Below are positions 35,041-43,144 of a DNA stretch of 64,000 bases, one piece after another. Source of the DNA: Prevotella bivia DSM 20514 (GTDB taxonomy: Bacteria > Bacteroidota > Bacteroidia > Bacteroidales > Bacteroidaceae); assembly GCF_000262545.1 (NCBI RefSeq), contig NZ_JH660660.1:830975-894974 (forward strand), written 5' to 3'. A program made the translations under genes and the position numbers. The notes under the pieces were generated by a model. It saw only the letters and a program-made list of their open reading frames with translations, was not told where the DNA came from and searched no databases. Position 1 is the stretch's first letter. Each line of letters opens with the position of its first letter.

Positions 35041-35117
35041 TCTTAATTTTGTTAAAGGGTTATTATTATAAAAGGATATAGCAAATAATAGGTGTTTATA
35101 GGTTTGATATACCAATT

Positions 35118-36416
35118 TTACCTTACCTTTAGGTATTCATAACCTATCCTACACCGCAAGCAATCTTTACAATCGCAGTATTCTTTCTTCAGTTGTATGA
35201 GTGCTTGGGCATCTCCTGCCGTCTCTATTTGTAAACCAACCTCGCGCCACATACGAACAATATGGTTGTCTTCTGCTTTCAATTGTTCAAGGAGTGAGAA
35301 GGCTTTATCCACCAAATATTCATCACTTTTGTAGCGTCCGTAAGCAAAAAGCATAGGTACTACTGTATTTATGATGATCAAATCAATGGAATGAGCAGAG
35401 AGATGCTTCTTGTTCTCTGTACTTTCGGCACCGAATAGATAGTGGGTTTGCCAATATTGGCTCACTTCTGTTTGTAATTTTTTCCGCAAATCCTTAATCG
35501 TTTCACACTCTATTATGCTCGATAAGCTAGCTTTTTGCATAAAATATAATTGTGAAAGCTGCGCTATTCGGATGTGAGGAAAGTTCTGTGGGCGCAAGCG
35601 AAGAAACTTCCATTGTGTGAAATGTATAGGCTCTACACCAAACTTGTGCGACAAAAAAAGGAATTCTTTGCACAACCTTTTATAATAAGGGTGCTGAATG
35701 GCTTCCTCTCGGTAACGTTCTGGAATAGAGAGTGGATTTAACAAACCTGCCATCCCTAAGAAAAACGCTTCTACTTGTACTAAGTTATCACGGTGGTGGG
35801 CTATCGTTTTTTGTAAAGAGAACTGCTTTGCCCATAGTTCAAAGACCTCACCATTAATGCCAAAGCCATAGTTTCGTGCTAAAGTAGCAAAGTAAGCCTC
35901 TTCCCACGAACCATTAAAGTGCTTAACACGTTGTAGGATTGCTTCCGTCTTTTGTTCTAAACGCTCGGTTTGTAAAGCGCTCATCCATGAGTGAACCATT
36001 AGTTTTGATAGTTTTGGAACTATCTTATAACAAGGTGGATAGTTATCTCCTTTGATCAGTTCTTGATAGTTTTTCTGCACTTCGGCAGGCACAGAGAGCT
36101 GAAGTTGAGGTGGAGTTTCGCCAGCTTCAGTACATACCTCACCATCTATCACGCCAGCTACATGTAGGATAACGTTATTATACCTGCTGTCTAGCTGATG
36201 TTTATGTATAAACCAGTCGGACGATCGATCATGAATTTCTACGTTTCCCACCCATAATGTGTTACCTATCTGAATTTTAGCATTAAAGAAATCGGGTCCT
36301 GCATTGGTGTTATGCAGCCCCGTATCTATTACTTCTACTCGCTGTCCGCTCGTCGTTTCTAAGCCAACAAGCGGGAAAAGCTTATGTTTCCACACATAAT
36401 GGAGTAACTGTTCCAT
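35118..36416 (-). CDS. DUF2851 family protein
   Basis: A 432-residue cytosolic protein of the Bacteroidota DUF2851 family; function unknown. It opens MEQLLHYVWKHKLFPL and has the conserved N-terminal block VIDTGLHNTNAGPDFFNAKIQIG, then WVGNVEIHDRSSDW and a cysteine cluster at the C-terminus (YCDCKDCLRCRIGYEYL). The N-terminal GPDF, EIH and later segments recall PD-(D/E)XK-like metal sites, which is an inference only. The start at 36416 is chosen because a TAnnTTTG box at 36444-36451 would put the transcript start after the alternative start at 36446. Confidence 0.8.
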   Translation of the reverse strand: MEQLLHYVWKHKLFPLVGLETTSGQRVEVIDTGLHNTNAGPDFFNAKIQIGNTLWVGNVEIHDRSSDWFIHKHQLDSRYNNVILHVAGVIDGEVCTEAGETPPQLQLSVPAEVQKNYQELIKGDNYPPCYKIVPKLSKLMVHSWMSALQTERLEQKTEAILQRVKHFNGSWEEAYFATLARNYGFGINGEVFELWAKQFSLQKTIAHHRDNLVQVEAFFLGMAGLLNPLSIPERYREEAIQHPYYKRLCKEFLFLSHKFGVEPIHFTQWKFLRLRPQNFPHIRIAQLSQLYFMQKASLSSIIECETIKDLRKKLQTEVSQYWQTHYLFGAESTENKKHLSAHSIDLIIINTVVPMLFAYGRYKSDEYLVDKAFSLLEQLKAEDNHIVRMWREVGLQIETAGDAQALIQLKKEYCDCKDCLRCRIGYEYLKVR

Positions 36417-36443
36417 GCGTTTATAGTAAGTTTTAGGTACCGA

Positions 36444-36451
36444 CAAAAATA
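36444..36451 (-). promoter_or_regulatory. -7 box of the DUF2851 gene
   Basis: Minus-strand TATTTTTG, 27 nt before the ATG at 36416. It decides the start choice, since it overlaps the longer frame's first codon. Confidence 0.5.
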
Positions 36452-36495
36452 CGAAAAACTATCCACAATTACCGCCAAATATGATAAATTTATTT

Positions 36496-36921
36496 TTACT
36501 TAATGCGTGTCCACACAGTATTACGTCCTAGAAGCGAGAAGCCAATAAAGCCTCTTACCGTAAGATCACCATTACTTTTCATGGTAATTTTACAGCTATA
36601 AGTCTTACCATTTTCAGGATCATAAATCTTACCGTTTTCCCATACGTTCTTTCCCGAATAAGTAAACCCATACACAATACTCTTTCCTACCAATGGTTTG
36701 GTGCGTTCTGCCGCCTTAGGGTTATGCGTGTCAAGCTTGCCTTGAGTTTTTGTCCAAACGAGTTTGCCAACATATTTGTTCCCACTTTTTGTGATAGCTA
36801 CTTTAGCATTCTTATTTTCAGTGAGATAAGTACCTATGATCTTATCAGCTTCTGTGTGTTGAGCCAATACATTAAGTACACTACATAGCACTAGACAAAT
36901 AGATAATAAACACTTTTTCAT
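36496..36921 (-). CDS. DUF2147 secreted protein
   Basis: A 141-residue exported protein of the DUF2147 family; function unknown. Signal peptide MKKCLLSICLVLCSVLNVLAQ, then the family pattern: ADKIIGTYLTENKNAKVAI (about 25-43), GKLVWTKTQGK, GKSIVYGFTYSGKNVWENGK and the ending TVRGFIGFSLLGRNTVWTRIK. The fold is probably a small beta-barrel. It has its own promoter and is 79 bp upstream of the DUF2851 start. Confidence 0.85.
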   Translation of the reverse strand: MKKCLLSICLVLCSVLNVLAQHTEADKIIGTYLTENKNAKVAITKSGNKYVGKLVWTKTQGKLDTHNPKAAERTKPLVGKSIVYGFTYSGKNVWENGKIYDPENGKTYSCKITMKSNGDLTVRGFIGFSLLGRNTVWTRIK

Positions 36922-36972
36922 TTCTTTGTTTTATTTAAATTGATTAATAATTGAGTGCTTAAAAAGCGCATA

Positions 36973-36980
36973 CAAAGATA
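36973..36980 (-). promoter_or_regulatory. -7 box of the DUF2147 gene
   Basis: Minus-strand TATCTTTG, 51 nt before the ATG. No matching -33 TTG was found. Confidence 0.5.
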
Positions 36981-37173
36981 GTTTTTATATTTTGTTTATA
37001 TCCCATTTGTTGTATTTATTGTTCCAAAATACCATAAATATATGTAAAAAGGTTGCTACTATTCAATCTATTTGTGTGTTTTTTTACCTTAAAATATTTG
37101 CTCTTTTACCCTATATTTACTTGATTTTCAACCATCATAATAGTTTACTTCCAATTAAAATTAGTGAATTGTT

Positions 37174-37204
37174 TTTGTGTTATGTAGCAAACTACTTACC
37201 TTTG
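37174..37204 (+). promoter_or_regulatory. Promoter of dapB-lepB
   Basis: TTTG (37174-37177), a 19-nt spacer and TACCTTTG (37197-37204), 25 nt before the dapB ATG. The 308-bp divergent region holds no other gene. Confidence 0.7.
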
Positions 37205-37229
37205 TACATCAATAAATAAACGAAATAAT

Positions 37230-37985
37230 ATGAAGATAGCACTTATAGGTTACGGAAAAATGGGACACATGATTGAGCAAATAGCGCGCGATCGTGGACA
37301 TGAAATAGTGAGTATTATTGATATTGATAACATAGCCGACTTCGATTCGCCTGCTTTTGCATCTGCCGATGTGGCTATAGAGTTTACCAATCCTACTGCT
37401 GCTTACGACAATTACCTACGTGCTTTTGCACATAATGTAAAGGTAGTGAGTGGCTCTACGGGCTGGATGAATGAACATAAAACTGAGGTGGAGCGCCTTT
37501 GCAAAGAAGAAGGCAAGACCCTTTTTTGGGCTAGCAACTTCTCTATTGGTGTGGCTATCTTCTCGGCTGTCAATCGCTATTTAGCTAAAATCATGAATGG
37601 TTTCCCACAGTATGATGTCGAAATGGAGGAAGTGCATCACGTTCATAAGCTTGATGCACCATCAGGAACAGCCATTACCTTGGCAGAAGAAATCATTGAT
37701 AACCTCGATCGTAAGGATAAATGGGTGAAGGGTGCGCAACACTTAGCCGATGGAACAGTGGAAGAAAGCCAAGAAATAGGTGATAACGAACTACCTATTG
37801 CCTCCATTCGCACCGATGAAGTGCCGGGTATTCACACCATTACTTACAACTCGGAAGCCGACCAAATTACTATTACCCACGATGCACATAGCCGTCAAGG
37901 CTTCGCCCTAGGAGCTGTGCTTGCTGCTGAATACACCAAAGATCACGAAGGCTTGCTCACTACAAGCGACTTGTTTAAGTTTTAA
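37230..37985 (+). CDS. dapB: 4-hydroxy-tetrahydrodipicolinate reductase
   Basis: Second committed step of lysine and meso-diaminopimelate synthesis, using NAD(P)H. The 251-residue protein has the Rossmann motif GYGKMGHMIEQIARDRG (about 7-23), the conserved SGSTGW near 84 and the catalytic segment EEVHHVHKLDAPSGTA (about 137-152), with the active-site His and Lys in the family's E-x2-H-H-x-K order. First gene of dapB-lepB-wbqC. In many other Bacteroidota the same genes follow parA-parB, which are not upstream here. Confidence 0.95.
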   Translation: MKIALIGYGKMGHMIEQIARDRGHEIVSIIDIDNIADFDSPAFASADVAIEFTNPTAAYDNYLRAFAHNVKVVSGSTGWMNEHKTEVERLCKEEGKTLFWASNFSIGVAIFSAVNRYLAKIMNGFPQYDVEMEEVHHVHKLDAPSGTAITLAEEIIDNLDRKDKWVKGAQHLADGTVEESQEIGDNELPIASIRTDEVPGIHTITYNSEADQITITHDAHSRQGFALGAVLAAEYTKDHEGLLTTSDLFKF

Positions 37986-38103
37986 CCCCCTTACTATTGT
38001 AGCATAAGTTTTGAAAAAAGTGTGCATACATTTTTCAAGAAATATGAATATTTTTTTCTAAGAGTACGAACAAATTTTTCTGAAAACGAAATAGAATAAA
38101 CGC

Positions 38104-39636
38104 ATGATTGATAAAGAAAAAGCCAAACTTGACCCAAGAAAACAATGGGCAAAATTTATTTGTGTTACTGTCCTTTACTTGCTGTTCCTTTTTTGGGTAG
38201 GCTCATGGTGGGGCTTAATCCTATTACCTTTTATCTATGATATTTACATATCTAAGAAGATAAAATGGCAATGGTGGAAAGAAGCAGAGGGCCCTGTACG
38301 CTTCATTATGGGCTGGGTAGATGCCTTAGTATTCGCTTTGGTAGCAGTATATTTTATCAATTTGTTCTTCTTTCAGAACTATGTTATCCCTTCTTCCTCA
38401 TTGGAAAAGTCGCTCCTCACGGGCGATTACCTCTTCGTGTCTAAGGCTAGCTATGGTCCTCGTATCCCAGAGACACCGCTAACAATGCCGCTTACGCAGC
38501 ATACTTTGCCTATTTTCAATTGTAAGAGCTATGTGGAATGGCCTCATTGGGACTATCGGCGTGTGAAAGGTTTGGGCAAAGTTGAGTTGAACGATATTGT
38601 CGTGTTCAATTATCCAGCAGGCGATACCATTATGACCAATCCTAATTATGCTGCACAAGATTATTATCAAAGTGCCTATACCTTAGGCGAAAGCCTATTG
38701 GCACAGCAAAAACCCAATATCAATCTTGCAACGATGACGCTTCAGCAGCAACGTTCTTTCTTCTCACAAGCTTATAATATGGGTAGAAGCTATATTCTTG
38801 CCAATGCTAATATATATGGGGTACTCGACTCTCGCCCTACCGATCGTCGAGAAAACTATGTAAAACGTTGTGTTGGTTTGCCTGGTCAGACTCTTCAAAT
38901 TAAGAACAGAATAGTATATCTTAATGGTAAAGCAAACAAGGAACCAGAAAATGTTCAGTATACTTACTTCGTGAAGTGGAAGGGAATTACTAGTGCCGAC
39001 CTAGCCAATGATGCTAATGCCGACTTCCGTAAAGAGAATGGTATTAGCAATGAGGATGTAGAAAGTCTTGCACGTTTGCATGGTTATGATGTGCAGGATG
39101 GTCTTGTTTTAAACACTAGTGTATTACAGCAGTTTGACGGATACTTACCACTTACCAAGCGTGCTATTGATGCTCTAAAGTCGAAAGGGTGGTTAGCAGC
39201 GATTCGCCCTGTAACCGACAAGGACGTATATAGCGGTCCAAACTATCCTCTCAATGCCTATACCAATTGGACAAGAGATAATTATGGCCCTATTTGGATC
39301 CCTCAAAAGGGTAAGAGCATCACACTTACTTTGGCTAATCTCCCTGTCTATGAGCGTTGTATCAAGGTATATGAAAAGAACAATCTGCAGGTGAAAGGAG
39401 ATAAAATCTTCATAAATGGTAAGCAAACCAATAGCTATACATTCAAGTTGGATTACTATTGGATGATGGGAGACAACCGTCATAACTCTGCCGATAGCCG
39501 CTATTGGGGCTTTGTTCCTGAAGATCATATTGTAGGGAAGCCTATTTTTATTTGGTGGAGTAGCGACCCTGATCGTAAGGGGTTCGGTGCTATCCGCTGG
39601 AGTCGCTTATTTACTTGGGTAGATAACATTAAGTAG
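38104..39636 (+). CDS. lepB: Signal peptidase I, long form
   Basis: Inner-membrane enzyme that removes signal peptides from exported proteins. The 510-residue protein has two or three N-terminal hydrophobic segments (about 18-45 and 73-92), the nucleophile Ser99 in VIPSSSLE, the general base Lys254 in NYVKRCVGLPG, and box D/E as MMGDNRHNSADSRYWGFVP (about 455-473). Typical LepB is 250-330 residues; here about 80 residues are inserted between the FNYPAGD and NYVKR boxes and about 170 before the GDN box. This long form is common in Bacteroidales; the roles of the insertions are unknown. Confidence 0.92.
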   Translation: MIDKEKAKLDPRKQWAKFICVTVLYLLFLFWVGSWWGLILLPFIYDIYISKKIKWQWWKEAEGPVRFIMGWVDALVFALVAVYFINLFFFQNYVIPSSSLEKSLLTGDYLFVSKASYGPRIPETPLTMPLTQHTLPIFNCKSYVEWPHWDYRRVKGLGKVELNDIVVFNYPAGDTIMTNPNYAAQDYYQSAYTLGESLLAQQKPNINLATMTLQQQRSFFSQAYNMGRSYILANANIYGVLDSRPTDRRENYVKRCVGLPGQTLQIKNRIVYLNGKANKEPENVQYTYFVKWKGITSADLANDANADFRKENGISNEDVESLARLHGYDVQDGLVLNTSVLQQFDGYLPLTKRAIDALKSKGWLAAIRPVTDKDVYSGPNYPLNAYTNWTRDNYGPIWIPQKGKSITLTLANLPVYERCIKVYEKNNLQVKGDKIFINGKQTNSYTFKLDYYWMMGDNRHNSADSRYWGFVPEDHIVGKPIFIWWSSDPDRKGFGAIRWSRLFTWVDNIK

Positions 39637-39669
39637 GCTTAATACAATTTATTTATATATCTTAGCATA

Positions 39670-40284
39670 ATGGATAAGGTTTTGCTCTCTACCACCTACT
39701 TTGGACCTATTCAGTGGTACCAAAAACTCAATCGGTACACAACGGTTGCGATAGAACGGTGGGATAATTTTCAGAAGCAAACCTATCGTAATAGGTGTAT
39801 AATTCCTACTACGAATGGCGAGCAAGCCTTATCCATTCCTGTTGAAAAGTTTGAAACAACCAAATGTCCTATGACGGATGTGCGCATTAGCGATCATGGC
39901 AACTGGCGGCATCTACATTGGAATGCGTTGCAGTCGGCTTATGGCGAGAGTCCTTTCTTCGAGTATTACGAAGACGATATTCGCCCTTTCTTTGAAAAGA
40001 AATGGGATTTTCTTTTCGATTTTAATCTTGAGATCACACAAAAAATGTGCGAACTCATCGATATTTCTCCCAATATCACCCTTACCGATGAATTTGTTTT
40101 AGAGCCAGCAGAAGATATTCTCGACCTCCGTGAAGCTATTCGCCCTAAACACCCTACACTCGATCCCGACTTTGTTGCTAAGCCCTATTATCAGGTTTAT
40201 CAGCAAAAGCATGGCTTTAAAGCTAATATGAGTATCCTCGATTTGTTGTTTAACGAGGGCAACGAAGCCGTGTTTTATCTGTAA
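39670..40284 (+). CDS. WbqC family protein
   Basis: A 204-residue cytosolic protein of the WbqC family. Members are found in O-antigen clusters and near lepB in Bacteroidota; the activity is unproven. It has the family features: LLSTTYFGPIQWYQKL (about 5-20), NRCIIPTTNGEQALSIPVEK (about 41-60) and HGNWRHLHWNALQSAYGESPFFEYY (about 74-98). It is 33 bp after lepB and is the last gene of the operon. The convergent ybeY lies beyond a repeat array. Confidence 0.85.
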   Translation: MDKVLLSTTYFGPIQWYQKLNRYTTVAIERWDNFQKQTYRNRCIIPTTNGEQALSIPVEKFETTKCPMTDVRISDHGNWRHLHWNALQSAYGESPFFEYYEDDIRPFFEKKWDFLFDFNLEITQKMCELIDISPNITLTDEFVLEPAEDILDLREAIRPKHPTLDPDFVAKPYYQVYQQKHGFKANMSILDLLFNEGNEAVFYL

Positions 40285-40369
40285 TCTATACCCTTTTCCT
40301 ATCACTATCTTTCTTTTGTGTTGTTGAGGATAGGTATGTTTTTTTCTAAAATATCATTTTCTTAATTGT

Positions 40370-40521
40370 AAACGATAACCTTTTTAATTGCAAAAGGTAA
40401 TCTGTTGTAAATCAATATGTTATGTTTTGCGATGAAAAATAATTTATTTTTATAGTAAAAATAAATTAAAAACAAATGAAAAATAATTTATTTTTCAGAT
40501 CAAAAGGTGGTAGATTACAAT
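40370..40521 (+). repeat. 22-bp modular repeat array, copy 3
   Basis: Seven units of 22, 22, 21, 22, 22, 23 and 20 bp between convergent genes. Left dyad: AAAAGGTAATCTGTTG (40392) with CAATATGTTATGTTTT. Cores: AAAAATAATTTATTTTT (40435), AAAAATAAATTAAAAAC (40457), AAAAATAATTTATTTTT (40479, 23-bp unit). The end runs into the ybeY terminator. Confidence 0.8.
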
Positions 40522-40556
40522 AAAAAAGGTAACCTTTCGTTGTTTGAAAGATTACC
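40522..40556 (-). terminator. Terminator of the coaD-ybeY transcript
   Basis: Minus strand: GGTAATCTTTC pairs with GAAAGGTTACC (one G-U pair) and is followed by TTTTTTATTG. It is fused to the right end of repeat array copy 3. Confidence 0.75.
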
Positions 40557-40602
40557 TATGACTATTTAAGCGCTTATCTATTATACTTTAAACGCTTATT
40601 TC

Positions 40603-41037
40603 TTATTTTTCTTCTGCTGCTAGCTGGCGGAGCAAAGCAAGGGCTTTATTCTCGTTGTCTTCCATGATTTCACGCTCGCCAGGCCCCTTATCGTTGATGC
40701 CACATAGGTGGAGAATGCCGTGAATGATAACACGTTCTAGCTCGTCCTCATAGGTTTTATGGAAGAGTTCGGCATTGGTGCGAACAGTATCGAGCGAAAT
40801 TACGAGGTCGCCACTGATGGTATCGTCCTCATCATAGTCGAAGGTGATGATGTCGGTATAATAGTCGTGTCCAAGATACTCGTTGTTTACCTCAAGAATT
40901 TTTTCATCATCTACAAACATATAGCCTATATCTCCAGTTTTAAAACCATGACTTTTAGCCACTGCTTTTATCCACTTTGATATTAGTCTTTTCTTTATTT
41001 TAGGCATTTTAACGCCTTCTGCACTATATGTTATCAT
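40603..41037 (-). CDS. ybeY: Endoribonuclease YbeY
   Basis: Metal-dependent RNase involved in 16S rRNA 3'-end maturation and ribosome quality control. The 144-residue protein has DYYTDIITFDY (about 54) and the metal site HGILHLCGINDKGPGE (around 110), where the first two histidines of the HGxLHLxGxDH motif are kept but the third position is not histidine. As I recall this is usual in Bacteroidales YbeY proteins. The ATG at 41037 (MITYSAEGVKMPKIKKR) fits the family start. It follows coaD by 55 bp on the same strand. Confidence 0.92.
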   Translation of the reverse strand: MITYSAEGVKMPKIKKRLISKWIKAVAKSHGFKTGDIGYMFVDDEKILEVNNEYLGHDYYTDIITFDYDEDDTISGDLVISLDTVRTNAELFHKTYEDELERVIIHGILHLCGINDKGPGEREIMEDNENKALALLRQLAAEEK

Positions 41038-41092
41038 ATTTGTTTTGTTTTTATTTCTAGTTGGTTTTTGTCGTTGAAATCGTTGTTTTTTC

Positions 41093-41551
41093 CTATTTTT
41101 TTAGGGTGTAGCCCTTTGGTAGAAAGCGGGAAACATCCTCTCCAAAGTGGACTAGCTCTCTTACTAGGCTCGAACTTATGCTCGCAAGTTCTGGTTCGGT
41201 GAAGAGGAAAAGCGTTTCTATGCCTCCTATCTGCTGATTGATGTCGGCTTGTTCGCGCTCGTATTCAAAATCTTTGATACTGCGCACGCCTTTTATAAAG
41301 TATTGGGCATGCTCACGATGGGCTAAGCTGACGGTGAGATCGCTGTATGCTTTAACCTCAATTTTTGGCTCGTTAGCATAGAGTAGGGCTATTTTTTTCA
41401 CCTTTTCATCGGTATTTAGCATCAAATTTTTGCGCTCGTTAATTCCCACACCTATCACTATTTTGTCGAACAAAGGCAGGGCACGCCTCACTATTGATGC
41501 ATGTCCTATGGTAAAAGGATCGAAGCTACCAGCAAAAATACCTATTTTCAT
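41093..41551 (-). CDS. coaD: Phosphopantetheine adenylyltransferase
   Basis: Penultimate step of coenzyme A synthesis, transferring AMP from ATP to 4'-phosphopantetheine. The 152-residue hexameric protein starts MKIGIFAGSFDPFTIGHASIV, with the nucleotidyltransferase TIGH motif (about 14-17), and has the second signature FIKGVRSIKDFEYEREQADIN (around 85-105) and SSSLVRELVHFGEDV near the C-terminus. Normal length. It stands between a microsatellite region and ybeY. Confidence 0.95.
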   Translation of the reverse strand: MKIGIFAGSFDPFTIGHASIVRRALPLFDKIVIGVGINERKNLMLNTDEKVKKIALLYANEPKIEVKAYSDLTVSLAHREHAQYFIKGVRSIKDFEYEREQADINQQIGGIETLFLFTEPELASISSSLVRELVHFGEDVSRFLPKGYTLKK

Positions 41552-41744
41552 ACCGTTTATGTTTTATGCAAATGTACTGTAAAAAGGAGAGATAAGCAAG
41601 AGAATTGAGCTTTGAACGTTGAAAATTAATAATTTCCGTCCTCCCATTTATTCCTTATAGCCTTAGAATACTTCTTTTAATTCTCTACGCTCAACGCTCA
41701 ATTCCCATCTCTCAACTCTCAACTCTCAACTCTCAACGCTCAAT
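41552..41744. repeat. Intergenic region with a 7-bp microsatellite
   Basis: Five heptads at 41709-41743 (CTCTCAA four times, then CGCTCAA) plus two CGCTCAA copies at 41688-41701. They share the core NYTCAA with the array between the sigma and anti-sigma genes. Here they lie between the M16 peptidase stop and coaD. No gene seen. Confidence 0.8.
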
Positions 41745-42977
41745 TTATTTATAGATTAGCGTTGTGAGATTGCTAGCAGGAAATAGCTCTCGTGCTACAG
41801 CTTGTATCTCTTCTGCGGTAATCTTGTCAATGTCTTGGTACAGCTTTTGAATATCTTTTAACCAGCCATAGTGGAGGAAAGACTTTCCAAAGTCGAGCGC
41901 ATAGCTCTCACGGTTATCAGCCGCAATGCCTATTTGTCCCTTTATTTGTCGCTTCGCCTTAGCGAGTTCTTCTTGGGTTAATGGTGTATTCATCACCTTA
42001 TCCAGCTCTTTACGGATTAAAGTGAGACAAGTTTCTACATCGTCAGGATCGCAACCGAAGTAGATATTCCATAAGCCAGCACGTTCATAGGTCGACATAG
42101 TACTTTCAACGGTATATACAAGCCCATGTTTTTCGCGTAAACTAAGGTTGAGACGCGCCGACATACCCGGACCTCCAAGAATGTTATTGAGCAGATAGAG
42201 TGGCATGCGGCGTTTGTCGTACACATCATAAGCATGGGTACCCACCACAACATGAGCCTGATGTGTATCCTTATTCACCACAATGGGTGTTGTAGCAATG
42301 ACTTCATAGTGTGGAGTTTGCATCAATGATTTTGCATTTTTGCGCGGTTTCATCGCTGGTGTATATTGCTGCAGAAGCTCAACGAGTTTGTCGAAGTTGA
42401 TATTTCCTGAAGCATAAAATACTGCATTGTCAGGGCGATAATGCTTTGTGGTGAAGCGAAGGGCATCGGCAGTGGTGAAGCTTCTTACTGTTTCAGCCTT
42501 ACCAAGAATGTTATGTCCTAGTGGGTGATGACGGAATACAATGTTTTCAAAGTCGTCGAAAATGAGTTCAGATGGCGAATCATTATACGACTCAATTTCA
42601 TCGCAAATCACTTCCACCTCCTTATTGATTTCTGCTTGAGGATAAGTGCTATGAAAAACAATATCGCTGAGCAAGTCGACAGCCATTTCTATGTGTTCGT
42701 TAAGAATGGCAGAGTAATACACTGTTTCGCTCTTCGTTGTAAAAGCGTTGAGATCTCCTCCTACATCTTCTAAAAAATTAATGATGTCGAGCGATTTTCT
42801 TTGCTTTGTACCTTTAAACGTTACGTGTTCGCAGAAGTGGGCAATACCCTCTTCTAGTTCGGTTTCATCGGCTGTGCCAGCATTTATTTCATAGCCACAA
42901 TATACCACATCGGCATCTGAAGGCAGGTGAATAATGCGTAATCCGTTATCTAGCGTTGCTGTATTATACTTATTCAT
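41745..42977 (-). CDS. M16 family zinc metallopeptidase
   Basis: Pitrilysin-family peptidase. From the ATG at 42977 the protein has 410 residues, close to the single-subunit bacterial M16B (peptidase of processing-peptidase type). The inverted zinc motif HFCEH (47-51) is present with the downstream glutamate in EVICDEIESY (about 125). The C-terminal M16 domain includes GGPGMSARLNLSLREKHGLVY (about 265-285), the conserved glycine-rich and RxxxG loop. It begins at a -7 box only 6 nt upstream, and an upstream TTG alternative falls inside that region. Substrate unknown. Confidence 0.88.
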   Translation of the reverse strand: MNKYNTATLDNGLRIIHLPSDADVVYCGYEINAGTADETELEEGIAHFCEHVTFKGTKQRKSLDIINFLEDVGGDLNAFTTKSETVYYSAILNEHIEMAVDLLSDIVFHSTYPQAEINKEVEVICDEIESYNDSPSELIFDDFENIVFRHHPLGHNILGKAETVRSFTTADALRFTTKHYRPDNAVFYASGNINFDKLVELLQQYTPAMKPRKNAKSLMQTPHYEVIATTPIVVNKDTHQAHVVVGTHAYDVYDKRRMPLYLLNNILGGPGMSARLNLSLREKHGLVYTVESTMSTYERAGLWNIYFGCDPDDVETCLTLIRKELDKVMNTPLTQEELAKAKRQIKGQIGIAADNRESYALDFGKSFLHYGWLKDIQKLYQDIDKITAEEIQAVARELFPASNLTTLIYK

Positions 42978-42983
42978 TATGTG

Positions 42984-42991
42984 CAAAATTA
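42984..42991 (-). promoter_or_regulatory. -7 box of the M16 peptidase gene, near-leaderless
   Basis: Minus-strand TAATTTTG, with 6 nt between its G and the ATG at 42977. No -33 TTG at the standard distance. Confidence 0.5.
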
Positions 42992-43011
42992 GGAAAAAAG
43001 AATTAAAATGC

Positions 43012-43042
43012 TTTGAGTTTCACTTGAATTACAGTAATTTTG
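43012..43042 (+). promoter_or_regulatory. Promoter of the flavodiiron protein gene
   Basis: TTTG (43012-43015), a 19-nt spacer and TAATTTTG (43035-43042); leader of about 97 nt. Confidence 0.65.
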
Positions 43043-43144
43043 CATTGTAATTTAAAGTATTGATATAGCACGCTTTGTTGGTGTTATGAGATAGAAAACT
43101 CAGAAAACAAAAGGCTAATAATAAATACTCAAAACTTAATATAT

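Noticed and set aside
40603..41037. YbeY missing the third metal histidine as a defect
   Set aside because: The GINDKGPGE form is, to my knowledge, usual in Bacteroidales YbeY proteins, so it is a family trait, not a broken gene.
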